A DNA stretch of 64,000 nucleotides from Rhodospirillales bacterium. Its GTDB lineage: Bacteria; Pseudomonadota; Alphaproteobacteria; Rhodospirillales; Defluviicoccaceae. Every line of letters begins with the position of its first letter. The first letter of the stretch is position 1. The position numbers and the translations under genes were made by a program. The notes beneath the pieces are model-generated. The model searched no databases. It was not told where the DNA came from and saw only the letters and a program-made list of their open reading frames with translations. The stretch is from contig JADJQT010000001.1 in the NCBI GenBank assembly GCA_016712595.1, positions 2,539,501 through 2,603,500 on the forward strand. Direction: 5' to 3'. Positions 37,645-47,623 of this stretch are shown piece after piece.

Positions 37645-39435
37645 TCAGGTGCGATCGCTGTGCTCGTTGGCGACGTCCTCGGCGAACAGCTCTTCGAGTT
37701 CCTGCGCCGCCCTTTTCGCCAACATGCGCATGCGCTCTTCGTTGCGATGCTCGCCATAAAGGCTGTAAAGCCGCTGCTCGTCATGGGCGCGGAAGATTTC
37801 GACGGATCGCTCAGCCGCATAAGCTGGCAGCCCCAGCCCCTTCAATAGTGCTTCGGCCATTGAAAGCGACGATAAAAAAGTCTCCCGCCAGACCACCGAA
37901 ACGCCTAGCTCCATAAGCTGGTAGGCGTGGGCACGATTGCGGACGCGCGCGTAGATGGCGAGATTGGGGAAATTTTCGCGAACGACGCGGGCTGTACGCA
38001 CCGATGCCTCGACATCATCGATGGCAAGGACGAAGGCGACTGCCCGCTCGGCGCCGGCGGCGATAAGGAGGTCGAGGCGCGAGGCGTCACCGAAATACGC
38101 CTGCGAGCCGTAGTTGCGCACGAAGTTGACCTGTTCGGCACTGATATCGAGCGCGGTGAATGAAATCCGGCGAGCACGCAGGATGCGCGCGACGATCTGA
38201 CCGAAGCGGCCAAATCCGGCGATGATTACTTGATTATCGCCGCCCGGCAGCGCGTCGTACGCACGGTCCTTAGCCTTGCGCGCCGCCTCCATCCGTTCAA
38301 TTCCGCTGTTGACGGCAAACAGAAACGGCGTCAGGGCCAGCGACAGGGTGACGACGGCGATGAGCAGGTCGGCTTCGGCGCGCGGGATGATCGCCGCATC
38401 GACCGCAACGCCGAGAACGACAAAGGCGAACTCGCCGCCTTGCGCCAAGGCAATGGCCAGCGCCCGGGCGGATGGCGTGGTCAGGCCGTTGGCGCGACCG
38501 ATGGCGAACAGGACAATCGCCTTGACGAGCGTCAGTCCGACGACAAGAGCAGCGACCGTCGCCGGTTCGCGGACGATGGTCTCGAGACTGAGGGACATGC
38601 CGACGGCAATGAAAAATAGGCCGAGCAGCAGCCCCTTGAACGGCTCGAGGTCGGCTTCGAGAGCGTGGCGATATTCCGAATCGGCAAGAAGAACACCGGC
38701 GAGGAAGGCGCCCAGCGCCGCCGACAATCCGAGGTTTTCCATCAGCAGCGCCGCACCAACCACGGCGAGCAGGGAGAGGGCAGTAAACACCTCCTTCACC
38801 CGCGTCATCGCCACGACCTTCAACGCATAGCGCAGGAAGTACCGCCCGGCGATGGCTGTGGCAACGAGAACCCCGATCGTTCCGATGCCCGCCATCAGCC
38901 CGGCGCTTTCCATCGGACCGTGTGCCCCCGGCGCCAGCAAGGGCACGAGCGCCAGCAAGGGAATAACCGCCAGATCTTGAAAAAGCAGGATGCCAAAGGC
39001 GATGCGGCCATGCCGCATGGTCAGCTGGTTTTTTTCCGCCAGCGTCTGCAATGCGAAGGCCGTCGACGACAGCGACAGCGTCAGTCCGACCACCGCCGCC
39101 GCTTCTGCGCCAAGGCCGAGCAGCCGCCCGGTGAACGCGAGCACGCCCCCGGTGACAAACAATTGCAGGACGCCGACGCCGAACACCGCTTGCCGCATCG
39201 TCCACAGGCGACTCGGCTGGAGCTCGAGGCCGATGATGAACAGCAACAGGACGACGCCGAACTCGGCGAAATGAAAGACACTATCGACGTCGGAGACAAA
39301 GGCAAAACCTTGCGGGCCAATCGCGGCACCAGCGGCGAGATATCCCAGAATGGCTCCCAGCCCCAGTCGCCGGGCAATCGGCACGGCAATGACGGCAGCG
39401 GTCAGAAACACCGCGGCTTCTTGCAGAAACGCCAT
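37645..39435 (-). CDS. Monovalent cation:proton antiporter (CPA2, KefB/KefC type) with TrkA-N domain
   Basis: A 596-residue protein. Residues 1-385 form the roughly 12-helix CPA2 exchanger (LGAILGYLAAGAAIGPQG, LFIIGLELQP, LSLSSTAFALQ, GILLFQDLAVIPLL, AALGAFLAGVLLADSEYRH). A TrkA-N nucleotide-binding domain starts at about 400 (NQVIIAGFGRFGQIVARIL). The helix 6 region has QD as in KefB/KefC potassium efflux systems. No KefF/KefG partner is nearby, so glutathione gating is not shown. It lies 44 bp after the AI-2E family gene on the same strand. Confidence 0.92.
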   Translation of the reverse strand: MAFLQEAAVFLTAAVIAVPIARRLGLGAILGYLAAGAAIGPQGFAFVSDVDSVFHFAEFGVVLLLFIIGLELQPSRLWTMRQAVFGVGVLQLFVTGGVLAFTGRLLGLGAEAAAVVGLTLSLSSTAFALQTLAEKNQLTMRHGRIAFGILLFQDLAVIPLLALVPLLAPGAHGPMESAGLMAGIGTIGVLVATAIAGRYFLRYALKVVAMTRVKEVFTALSLLAVVGAALLMENLGLSAALGAFLAGVLLADSEYRHALEADLEPFKGLLLGLFFIAVGMSLSLETIVREPATVAALVVGLTLVKAIVLFAIGRANGLTTPSARALAIALAQGGEFAFVVLGVAVDAAIIPRAEADLLIAVVTLSLALTPFLFAVNSGIERMEAARKAKDRAYDALPGGDNQVIIAGFGRFGQIVARILRARRISFTALDISAEQVNFVRNYGSQAYFGDASRLDLLIAAGAERAVAFVLAIDDVEASVRTARVVRENFPNLAIYARVRNRAHAYQLMELGVSVVWRETFLSSLSMAEALLKGLGLPAYAAERSVEIFRAHDEQRLYSLYGEHRNEERMRMLAKRAAQELEELFAEDVANEHSDRT

Positions 39436-39479
39436 CTTATCTCCTCATGGCGATGCGCGCCCTGCCCTCGCATCAATGA

Positions 39480-40643
39480 TCATGCTGGCGTATCTCCACC
39501 TTGAAGCGCCTGTTTTCCGTCGTGCGCCTGCGGATCGCCGTCGAGGTCTTTGGAATGGCTCCATTCGCGAATCAAGGTAAAGCCGACCGCCAGCATCGTC
39601 GGCCCGATGAACACCCCGAGCAATCCGAAGGCGACGATCCCGCCGAGAACGCCGAGCAAGACCAGCAGCAGCGGCAGCGCGCTACCGATGCTGATGAAGT
39701 AAGGGCGTATGACGTTATCGACGGTGCTGACGACGAAGAAGCCCCACAGCCCCATGAATACGCCCCATTCGAGGTCGCCCGAGGAAAACAGCCAGATTGC
39801 CGAGGGCAGCCATACCATCGGAGGCCCCATCGGCACGAAGGATAGCAGCGATGTCAGCAGGCCAAGGAACAGCGCCCCGGGCACGCCGGCGATCCATAGA
39901 CCGAAGGCCGCGAGGGCTCCTTGTGCCAGCGCCGTGCCGAGCATGCCGTAAACCACGCCGTTGACCGTCGTTTCGGCGACGTCGAGCAGGCGCTGCCCGC
40001 GCGCTCCCGCCACCTTTTCCAGCATAACCTTCAGTCGCTTCGCGCCGTAGGCGCCATCGCGGAAGAAGAAAAACGCCGCGATGACGCTCAGCGTCAGATC
40101 GAGCAGACCGCCGCCGAGTTTAGCGCCCAGTCCGATCAGCCATTGTGTCGCCGGACCGACGTAGTCGCGGGCCGTCGCGGCGAAATGCGCCGTATCGTCG
40201 GAGAAATAGTGCCACGCCTCGGCGAGCTGCGCCCCGAGCAGCGGTATGTCCTCGACCCACGGCGGCGGCGGCGGCGGACCGTTTTCGAACACACCGAGCA
40301 CGTTGGCCGAAAACCGGGCGACGTTATCGGCGAGGCTGGTGCCGAGGATCGCGATCGGCACTAGGAGCGCCAGCGCCAACAGCAAGGTCATCACCGCTGC
40401 CGCCAGGGTCGTGCGGCCCAACAGCCGGCGCTCGAGCCAGCGAAACGCCGGCCAAGTGGAGATCGACAGGATCGTCGCCCATAATAGGGCGGCGAGGAAT
40501 GGGCGTAGCACGACGAAACAGCCGACGGCTAGAATCACCAGAATAAACAATCCGGCGATCTGCTCCAAACGACGCGCAGAGGAACTCATCGACGTGTAAT
40601 GGCGCGAAGCCGGCTCGTCCTGATCCTGACTGTTGCGGAACAT
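39480..40643 (-). CDS. AI-2E family transporter (PerM/YdiK type)
   Basis: A 387-residue permease. I start it at ATG 40643; a GTG two codons earlier and an ATG at 40589 are alternatives. Helices cluster at the N-terminus (about 28-80), middle and C-terminus, with the family features AFFFFRDG, GMLGTALAQGALAAFGLWIAGVPGALFLG, SFVPMGPPMVWLP and DNVIRPYFIS. The name comes from one member that exports autoinducer-2; the substrate of most members is unknown. A polyproline stretch follows ENG near residue 120. It lies between malic enzyme and the antiporter gene. Confidence 0.9.
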   Translation of the reverse strand: MFRNSQDQDEPASRHYTSMSSSARRLEQIAGLFILVILAVGCFVVLRPFLAALLWATILSISTWPAFRWLERRLLGRTTLAAAVMTLLLALALLVPIAILGTSLADNVARFSANVLGVFENGPPPPPPWVEDIPLLGAQLAEAWHYFSDDTAHFAATARDYVGPATQWLIGLGAKLGGGLLDLTLSVIAAFFFFRDGAYGAKRLKVMLEKVAGARGQRLLDVAETTVNGVVYGMLGTALAQGALAAFGLWIAGVPGALFLGLLTSLLSFVPMGPPMVWLPSAIWLFSSGDLEWGVFMGLWGFFVVSTVDNVIRPYFISIGSALPLLLVLLGVLGGIVAFGLLGVFIGPTMLAVGFTLIREWSHSKDLDGDPQAHDGKQALQGGDTPA

Positions 40644-40756
40644 CGCCACCGCGATAAAGACAATCGAAAGCCAACGCCAACACTCATCCGGGCCGCGTTC
40701 TCGCTCATGGAGTTCCTCTGCCAGGCATCACGGTTTTCGTCGCGAACCGCCCGCCG

Positions 40757-43012
40757 TTACACCAGCGCGCGCATCTGCGCGTCGACGACCGCGATCGCCG
40801 CCATGTTGACGATGCCGCGGACATCGTCGCTCGGCAGCAGAATATGCACGGGCCGTGCCATGCCCATCAGCACCGGGCCGATCGCCTCGGCACCGCCGAG
40901 GCGCTGCATCAGCTTGTAGGACGTGTTCGCGGCATTGAGGTCCGGAAAGATCAGCACGTTGGCCTCGCGCACCCGACTGAACGAGTAAAGGCGGTCGACC
41001 AGATCCGGCGTTACCGCGACGTCGGCGGCCATCTCGCCGTCCACCTGCAGGTGCGGCTGGCGCTTCTTGAGGATCTCGACAGCGCGGGCGACCGTGTGCG
41101 GGCTGGGATGCGCGACACTGCCAAAGTTGGAGAACGACAGCATGGCGATGCGCGTCTGGATATCGAAGTTTGTCGCCACTTCCGCCGAGAGCTCGGCGAT
41201 ATCGGCAAGATCGTCGGATGACGGCGCGATATTGACCGCGCAATCAGCGAAGAAGAACACACGATCGCGGATCACCATGATGAACAGCGCCGCCGCCCGA
41301 CGGACGTCGGGGCGGGTGCCGATGACCTGGAACGCCGGCTCGAGTGCCTCGACATAATTTGTCGTAAGGCCGGATATGAACGCATCCGCATCGCCGCACT
41401 GGACGGCCAGCAGGCCAAAGTAGTTGGGCCGCCTTGCGATCTCCCGCGCTTCCGGCAAGGTGATCCCTTTGCGCTGACGGCGCTTGAACAGCACTTTGGC
41501 GTAGCTCTCCGCGCGGCTGGATTCGCGCGGATCGATGATCTTTGGCCGGTAATCGAGGCCGAGTTCACTGACGATGGCCATGATTACTGCTTCGCGGCCG
41601 AGAAGAATCGGCTCGCCGAGGCCCTGGTCCTCGATCTCTGCCGCGGCACGGATAATCTTCGCCTCTTCGCCCTCGGCAAAGACGATGCGCTTGGGTGCGC
41701 TGCGTGCTTTGTTGAAGATGGTGCGCATCAGCGCCCAATCCTTGCCGAGCCGGCTTTCCAGCTCTTCGCGGTAGGTCGTCGCATCGACCGAGCGGCGGGC
41801 CACCCCCTCCGCCATGGCTGCCTGCGCCACCGCCGGCGCCACCCACAGCAGCACGCGCGGGTCGAGCGGCTTGGGAATGATGTACTCCGGACCGAACAGC
41901 ATGCTGTCGACGCCGTAGGCCTTGAGCACCGAATCCGGCACGTCCGAATGGGCGAGTGCCGCCAGTGCGCGGGCGGCGGCGAGCTTCATGCCGTCGGTGA
42001 TCTGCCGCGCCCGCACGTCGAGGGCGCCGCGAAAGATGAACGGGAAGCACAGGACGTTGTTCACCTGGTTAGGATAATCGCTGCGGCCGGTGGCGACGAT
42101 GGCATCCGGTCGCGCCGCCTTGGCGTCTTCGTAGGTGATCTCTGGATCGGGATTGGCCATGGCGAAGATAATCGGCCGCTCGGCCATGGTGCGGACCATA
42201 TCGCGGGTCAAAACGCCGCCCACGGAAACACCGATGAACACGTCGGCTCCCCGGATCGCGTCGGCGAGCGTCCGCGCCTCGGACTCCTGGGCGAACCGCT
42301 CGAGCCAGGGGTTCATGTTGTCTTCGCGCCCTTTGTAGACCACGCCGTCCTTGTCGCACATCATCACGTGCTCGCGGGGCGCACCCGCGCGTACGAGCAG
42401 TTCGGCACAACCGATGCCGGCGGCTCCGGCGCCGCTGAAGACGACGCGGATGTCGTGGATGCGCCGATTAGTCAGTTCGAGGGCGTTGAGCAGACCAGCG
42501 ATGAGGATGATCGCGGTTCCATGCTGGTCATCGTGAAAGACGGGAATATCAAGCATCTCACGCAGCCGGCCCTCGATGGCAAAGCACTCCGGCGCCTTGA
42601 TATCCTCGAGGTTGATCCCGCCGAAGGTTGGCGCCAGAGCGCGAACGATGCCGATCACCTCCTCGGGGTCATGCGCGTCGATTTCGATATCGAAGACGTC
42701 GATATCGGCGAAGCGCTTGAACAAAAGCCCCTTCCCCTCCATGACCGGCTTGCTGGCGAGCGGCCCGCGGTTGCCGAGACCGAGAATGGCGGTGCCGTTG
42801 GAGATAACACCGACTAGGTTACCCTTGGCGGTGTATTCGTAGGCATTTTCCGGATTCTCGGCGATCTCCTGCACGGGGATGGCCACGCCAGGCGAATAGG
42901 CCAGACTCAGGTCGTACTGGGTGAGGCTCGGCTTTGTCGGGACGACCTCGATCTTGCCCTTGCGCCCTTCGGAGTGATACCGCAAGACAGCTTCGCGGGT
43001 GACTTTCTCCAC
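40757..43012 (-). CDS. maeB: NADP-dependent malic enzyme with C-terminal phosphotransacetylase-like domain
   Basis: A 751-residue two-part protein, the normal length. It starts at GTG with a strong GGAGAGG site. The malic domain (1 to about 430) shows YSPGVAIPVQEIAE, GNRGPLASKPVMEGKGLLFK, the metal site FHDDQHGTAII and the NADP-binding VVFSGAGAAGIGCAELL. The C-terminal part (about 430-751) is a phosphotransacetylase-like domain (KRIVFAEGEEAKIIRAAAEI) believed to be regulatory, sensing acetyl-CoA. It converts malate to pyruvate with NADPH production, which may feed the nearby PHA pathway. Confidence 0.96.
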   Translation of the reverse strand: MEKVTREAVLRYHSEGRKGKIEVVPTKPSLTQYDLSLAYSPGVAIPVQEIAENPENAYEYTAKGNLVGVISNGTAILGLGNRGPLASKPVMEGKGLLFKRFADIDVFDIEIDAHDPEEVIGIVRALAPTFGGINLEDIKAPECFAIEGRLREMLDIPVFHDDQHGTAIILIAGLLNALELTNRRIHDIRVVFSGAGAAGIGCAELLVRAGAPREHVMMCDKDGVVYKGREDNMNPWLERFAQESEARTLADAIRGADVFIGVSVGGVLTRDMVRTMAERPIIFAMANPDPEITYEDAKAARPDAIVATGRSDYPNQVNNVLCFPFIFRGALDVRARQITDGMKLAAARALAALAHSDVPDSVLKAYGVDSMLFGPEYIIPKPLDPRVLLWVAPAVAQAAMAEGVARRSVDATTYREELESRLGKDWALMRTIFNKARSAPKRIVFAEGEEAKIIRAAAEIEDQGLGEPILLGREAVIMAIVSELGLDYRPKIIDPRESSRAESYAKVLFKRRQRKGITLPEAREIARRPNYFGLLAVQCGDADAFISGLTTNYVEALEPAFQVIGTRPDVRRAAALFIMVIRDRVFFFADCAVNIAPSSDDLADIAELSAEVATNFDIQTRIAMLSFSNFGSVAHPSPHTVARAVEILKKRQPHLQVDGEMAADVAVTPDLVDRLYSFSRVREANVLIFPDLNAANTSYKLMQRLGGAEAIGPVLMGMARPVHILLPSDDVRGIVNMAAIAVVDAQMRALV

Positions 43013-43388
43013 GGCACCTCTCCTTTCGTATTCTCTCGCCTTCCAAGCGGGCCACCCCGCCTGTCACCGGCGCTAAGACAGATCGATCAATCACGCGCGC
43101 TCAACGTCCGGCTGGCGTCAGCGTATTGCAGAACGGTGCGCCAATCGAGCGCAACGATCAGGGACTTGGGCCTCCATCGCCGCCGATCGCCTGACTTGGC
43201 CGACCTGGCCGGCGGCGCGCCTGGAGCCTGTCATTGTCGACAAACGAAAACGGGTGGCCGAAACGCCGGCCACCCGAATTCAACAGGTCAATTGAAACAC
43301 GTCACCCCGGCGCAGCGCGAGCGGCGACGGTCAATCCGCCGCCGTCCGCGCTTGAACGTCATTGCACCGACGCGTTCGCGTCCTCAGA
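43013..43388. other. Non-coding stretch between phaC and maeB
   Basis: About 375 bp between two minus-strand genes. It contains the phaC terminator at 43243-43276; the rest, nearer maeB, presumably carries the maeB promoter. I see no small gene with a credible ribosome site. Confidence 0.55.
43243..43276 (-). terminator. Rho-independent terminator of the phaEC operon
   Basis: Arms 43251-43260 and 43267-43276 form a perfect 10-bp GC-rich stem with a 6-nt loop. On the minus strand it is followed by TTTTCGTTTG, an interrupted T tract. It lies about 110 bp downstream of the phaC stop. Confidence 0.8.
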
Positions 43389-44492
43389 TCAATGGGCTTT
43401 AAGCCATTTGGCGATGCTGGGGGCAACGATCTTCTGCGGCGCGCCACCGGTGTAGATCCCGATGTGGCCGGTCTTGATCGGCAATTCCTCGTAGTCCTTC
43501 TTGTTGCCGATGTGCTTGCCGAGCGCAACCGTGCTCGGTGGCGGAACCAGATGATCCCGTTCGGCGTAAACGTTGAGAACCGGCATGGTCAGGTTCTTCA
43601 GGTCGACCTTCTGACCGGCGAGAACCAGAGTGTTGTTGACCAGCGCGTTGTTCTGCAGGAACTCGGTGACGAACTGACGATAGGCTTCGCCCGGCACTTC
43701 CGGACCACCGAACAGCCACTTCTCCATCCTGAGGAAGTTCAGCAGCGCGTCCTTCTTGTCAAGGATATCGAGGGTGTCCGCGTATTTACCGAACATCAGG
43801 GCAAACGGCGAGGCCATCATGAACGAGATGTTGAGAACGTCGGCGGGCACGTTGCCGAAGGCATCGACCATGGCATTGACGTTGACCGCCTTGCCCATCT
43901 CGAACAGCAGGCCGACGTGCGGCTGGCCGGCAACCTTGTTCTGATGGAAGTCGATCGGCGTGACGGTCAGCGCCAGGTTGCGGACCTTCTCCGGGTGCAG
44001 GGCGCTGTAGCACGTCGCCATCGTTCCACCCATGCAGATACCGAAGAGATTGATCTTCTCCTGGCCGCTCTGCTCGCTCACCTGATCGACGATATCATCG
44101 AGATAGTCGCCGACGTAATCATCGATGGTGTTGAAGCGGTCGCAGCGCTTCGGATAACCCCAGTTGATCAGGTAGACGTCGATCCCCTCATTGAGGAAGT
44201 TACGCACGAGCGAACGGTCCGGCTGCAGGTCGGCGACCTCATAGCCGTTGATCAGCGGCGTCGAGATGATCATCGGCACCGGATGGATCTGTTCTTTCGG
44301 CACCAGCGGCTTGTAGTGATAGACCTTGAACGTCTCGCGTTCGTAGGCGATGTCCTTCGGCGTGCTGCCGATGTCGACCTCGTCGTCGGTCATGCTGGTC
44401 AGCAGCTTGATGCCTGCCGAGATCTTGCTCTCCATCTCCGCCACTTCATGGGCGATCTGATCGGAGCGGAATTGTATGGGGAATTGATTCAT
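43389..44492 (-). CDS. phaC: Class III polyhydroxyalkanoate synthase subunit PhaC
   Basis: A 367-residue alpha/beta-hydrolase-fold synthase, the size of class III PhaC. The lipase-like box is FGICMGG with nucleophile Cys153. The triad is completed by Asp313 (YAERDHLVPP) and His343 (KTGHIGIYTGG). With PhaE it polymerises hydroxyacyl-CoA into PHA at the granule surface. It is 52 bp downstream of phaE with a GAGGAG ribosome site and ends before a rho-independent terminator. The subunit split (phaC plus phaE) is what identifies class III. Confidence 0.96.
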   Translation of the reverse strand: MNQFPIQFRSDQIAHEVAEMESKISAGIKLLTSMTDDEVDIGSTPKDIAYERETFKVYHYKPLVPKEQIHPVPMIISTPLINGYEVADLQPDRSLVRNFLNEGIDVYLINWGYPKRCDRFNTIDDYVGDYLDDIVDQVSEQSGQEKINLFGICMGGTMATCYSALHPEKVRNLALTVTPIDFHQNKVAGQPHVGLLFEMGKAVNVNAMVDAFGNVPADVLNISFMMASPFALMFGKYADTLDILDKKDALLNFLRMEKWLFGGPEVPGEAYRQFVTEFLQNNALVNNTLVLAGQKVDLKNLTMPVLNVYAERDHLVPPPSTVALGKHIGNKKDYEELPIKTGHIGIYTGGAPQKIVAPSIAKWLKAH

Positions 44493-44544
44493 CTATGTTC
44501 TCCTCGAGCCACCGCTCTATCCGTGAAACCGTGTTGCTTGCGTC

Positions 44545-45654
44545 CTAGGAGGACACCGCCTCGGAAGCTTCCGCTTCTTTTGCCGCGATTTTCTTGCTGG
44601 GTTTTGCCGCAGAGGACTTGCCGGACGCGTCTTTGAGCGCCTTTTTCAGTGCACGGATCTCCCGCTTCAGATCGTGAATGTCCTTGTACGCCTCGTCGAC
44701 CTCGCTCCGCGTCGGGATTTCCAGCGAGTTATAGACGATCTCAAGGGCGTCACGCCGCGTCTTCTTGTGCTTCATCAAGGCGACGGTCAGATCTTCCTGC
44801 GTCTTGAGGAATTCCGGGGTATTGAACTTCTCAAGCAAGGTGCGATCGGCGGTCGAGTACCAGATTTTCATCAGGTCGCGCGCGCTGGAGATCTTCTCGC
44901 CCTTTTCCGCCAGTTTGACGAGATGCTCGATCGTGCGTTCCACCGAGGTGGAAATGCCATCGGAGAGGATCTTCTGATACGACTTCTGCGCTTCCTGCAG
45001 GTCGGTCATGGAATCGAACATCTTAAGGAACTTGCCCATCTTCTCGCGGGCAACGGTTGCGCGCGGCAGCTCGCCCAATCCGAGCTGCTGGCCACCGGTC
45101 ATCATCTGCATCAGTTCGCCGATCCCGGCGATCTGCCCGAAGCCCTGGGTCCCTGAGAGGAATCCCGCGCCCGGATGGCCGCCCGCCGTCGCCTGGCTCA
45201 ACATCGACAGCCACGGCGCCGTCATCGGCGTCCAGCGCTCAAACAGCGCCTTGGAGAGCTGGGCGAAATCGCCGCCCGCCGACGCCATGCGCTGCGGCAT
45301 GGCGGTCATCTCCTCGCGCCATTGTTCAAGCAGCTTCTGCAGATCAGGCTGCCAGGCGCCCCCCTTCTCCACTGACGGCGCAACCGTCTTCCACGCCTGC
45401 ATCAGAAGATTCATGCTGCGTGTCATGATCTCGGGAGAGCCGAGAATATTGCCGGCGACCCGCTGCGCCGAGCCCTCGCTCAGGCCGGACCATGCATCCG
45501 CGCTCGCCTTGAACATCTGGGTCGGATCGAACATCGTCCCCGACTGCCCGAGGTTGCCAGCACTCTGCGCCCAGTCCATCCAGCCGGACCAAAGGCGCTT
45601 TTGTGCGTCCCCCCAGGTTTTCATCATTTCGTTTGATTGTGCGCTCCAGTCCAT
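44545..45654 (-). CDS. phaE: Class III polyhydroxyalkanoate synthase subunit PhaE
   Basis: A 369-residue, mostly helical protein. I start it at ATG 45654 (MDWSAQSNEMMKTWGDAQKR) with a GGAGGAG site; the open frame upstream runs into a terminator. Family features are repeated W-rich amphipathic helices near the N-terminus (WSGWMDWAQSAGN) and the C-terminal block RRDALEIVYNSLEIPTRSEV followed by a coiled coil and a Lys/Ala-rich tail (KPSKKIAAKEAEA). It has no catalytic residues and activates PhaC. Both genes form one operon. Confidence 0.95.
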   Translation of the reverse strand: MDWSAQSNEMMKTWGDAQKRLWSGWMDWAQSAGNLGQSGTMFDPTQMFKASADAWSGLSEGSAQRVAGNILGSPEIMTRSMNLLMQAWKTVAPSVEKGGAWQPDLQKLLEQWREEMTAMPQRMASAGGDFAQLSKALFERWTPMTAPWLSMLSQATAGGHPGAGFLSGTQGFGQIAGIGELMQMMTGGQQLGLGELPRATVAREKMGKFLKMFDSMTDLQEAQKSYQKILSDGISTSVERTIEHLVKLAEKGEKISSARDLMKIWYSTADRTLLEKFNTPEFLKTQEDLTVALMKHKKTRRDALEIVYNSLEIPTRSEVDEAYKDIHDLKREIRALKKALKDASGKSSAAKPSKKIAAKEAEASEAVSS

Positions 45655-45810
45655 CCTTGCTCTCCTCCGAGTTGGGCTCTTGCCGATCTTCGCCGCCAAA
45701 CGACGGTGTCGGCCGGCACTGGTTTTGCTCGCTCGCGTGCGCCGGTAGCGTTGCCGCCACGGCCGCCGCGTCGACTGCGACTTATAACGGTTCCACAAGC
45801 TGAACCCACC

Positions 45811-45839
45811 AAAAAAACAGGGCACCCGAAGGTGCCCTG
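45811..45839 (-). terminator. Rho-independent terminator of the PhaC-like gene
   Basis: A perfect 9-bp stem (45818-45826 with 45831-45839) closes a TTCG tetraloop on the minus strand and is followed at once by seven T residues. It lies about 30 bp after the stop of the PhaC-like gene and upstream of phaE. It separates the two transcripts, at least partly. Confidence 0.93.
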
Positions 45840-45868
45840 CCCAAGCTTTTTGGTATGGCTAAGGAGGA

Positions 45869-47350
45869 TTAGGCGGCGACGGTCGCTCGGTCGATGATGA
45901 ACTTCACCGGGCCGCGCACCTTCTTGCCGGTCGCATCGGTGAATTCACCGTTGACCGGGGCCTTCTTACTGTAAGGGCTGGTAAGGATGGCAACGTGCCC
46001 GCCGTGGAAGGCGACGGTTTCGACGACGTTGGTACCTTCGAGATGCTTGTTACCCGCCGTGGCGCATGCCGGGGTGACCAGATCGTCCTTGATCGCGTAG
46101 TTCTGGTACCAGGTGACGCCGAGCGTGGCGAGGTCCTTGAGGTTCAGCGGCTTGCCGAACAGCGAGACGGGCAGCGAGCCATCCTCGGCGATCGGCTGCT
46201 GGAAGGTGCAGGTGCTCATCTGCGCTACCGCCAGCGGCAGGTGGACGCGCTCCTTGAGCAGCCAGCGGAACAGCGCCGCCGGCGTCTTGCCGGGATTGAG
46301 GTCGGTCGCCTTCTGCAGCGCCGCCTGGTCGAGAACCTTGACCAGCGGGGTTTCGCGATCGATGGCGACGAAGCGCATGCCGAGACTCAGCATGTAGCCG
46401 TTGGCCACCTTGTTGCCGTTGGCGAGCGGCGTGGTGATGAAGTCGCTGTGCATCTGCGGCATGCCGCTGATCGCCGCGCTGTAGGTGCCGTCGATCGGCG
46501 CCACGTTGGTGATCAGGGTATCGCACACATCGGTCAGCTTGCCCGACAGCACGTTCATCAGGCAGATGTAGCCGCCCTGGCAGGTGCCGTTCAGCACGAC
46601 TTTCTTGCCATGGATCTGCTTGAGCTTGGTGCACAACTCAAGGGTCTGCAGGCAGTCCTCGTCCGGCGTCGTCTGCTGGACCGCCTCGGTGGACATGATG
46701 TCCTTGACTACGCGCACGTAGGTCGGGATGCCCTCGTTGGCAAACGAGTGCGCGTAGCTCTTGTTCTCGAATGGCAGGAACGAGAGGATATGCACACCCA
46801 GCATGTACGGCGGCACGAGCAGAACCGGCGGCAGGTCGTCGCGAACCTTGACCCCCTTCTTGATCGGCAGGACCTGATACATCTGGAAGGTCGAGGTCTC
46901 ATGCACGAGCTTGTAATCCGGCGAGTCGAATTGGAAGCCGAACTCGTCCTTGATCTTCTCGATCTGCTCGTTGAAGTTGGCAACGGCTTCCATCACGTCG
47001 GCCTCGCGACGGACATAGCCGCCCAGGGTCTCGCCGCCGTTCTTGCTCGGATAGACCGAGTTGAACAGCGCCTGAGTGCCCTCTTCGATCCGATCGAACG
47101 CGTAGCTCAGCAGCTTTTCCTGCGCGCTCATCATTCCTTTCATGATCAGCGACTGGTTGTGCTGCATCACCTGCGCCGTTTCCCACAAGCTCATGGGATT
47201 TTCACGACGCGCGCGCATCGCAATCTGTCCTGCGATCATGCAGCTATCGGAAAACTCGGTGACTTCCCGATTGGTCGCACGCATTAGCGCAACCATGTAT
47301 CGCCCGACATTTTGACTGAGTTCGGGCATCTCTTGTACGATGTTTGACAC
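45869..47350 (-). CDS. PhaC-like alpha/beta hydrolase with phasin-like N-terminal region
   Basis: A 493-residue protein starting at GTG 47350 with GGAGG about 12 nt upstream. Residues 1 to about 150 are helical and phasin-like (NPMSLWETAQVMQHNQSLIM). The rest is a PhaC-type hydrolase: the box reads NGTCQGGYICLM with Cys257, Asp422 (IKDDLVTPACA) and His452 (HGGHVAIL) in the same order and 30-residue spacing as in the neighbouring PhaC. It is neither class I nor class III in size and sequence. It may be a divergent synthase, an intracellular depolymerase or a granule-bound thioesterase. It has its own terminator and lies upstream of phaE-phaC. Confidence 0.8.
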   Translation of the reverse strand: MSNIVQEMPELSQNVGRYMVALMRATNREVTEFSDSCMIAGQIAMRARRENPMSLWETAQVMQHNQSLIMKGMMSAQEKLLSYAFDRIEEGTQALFNSVYPSKNGGETLGGYVRREADVMEAVANFNEQIEKIKDEFGFQFDSPDYKLVHETSTFQMYQVLPIKKGVKVRDDLPPVLLVPPYMLGVHILSFLPFENKSYAHSFANEGIPTYVRVVKDIMSTEAVQQTTPDEDCLQTLELCTKLKQIHGKKVVLNGTCQGGYICLMNVLSGKLTDVCDTLITNVAPIDGTYSAAISGMPQMHSDFITTPLANGNKVANGYMLSLGMRFVAIDRETPLVKVLDQAALQKATDLNPGKTPAALFRWLLKERVHLPLAVAQMSTCTFQQPIAEDGSLPVSLFGKPLNLKDLATLGVTWYQNYAIKDDLVTPACATAGNKHLEGTNVVETVAFHGGHVAILTSPYSKKAPVNGEFTDATGKKVRGPVKFIIDRATVAA

Positions 47351-47623
47351 GTTCGTTATTAACCTCCAGGCCCAGAGCGCGGACTTCCACCGCCATCACT
47401 ACAATTTAACGAAATATATGCTTGCTCAATATTAAAGGTTTGCAATCAAAAAACGTATAATTCGCGTTCGCAACAACTGCCATCGACACACACCACTCGC
47501 CCGCCAATACAGGCCCATATCCACACTCTTATTTGCTAGCCCTTACCATCACTGATGAAAATAGGGCCGATCAATGAATTTCAAATTATAGGTTGATCGA
47601 CCGTGGGCCGCAATATGCAATTA

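Noticed and set aside
43362..47287. Two long plus-strand frames opposite the PHA genes
   Set aside because: Antisense to clear PhaC and PhaC-like proteins, without family resemblance.
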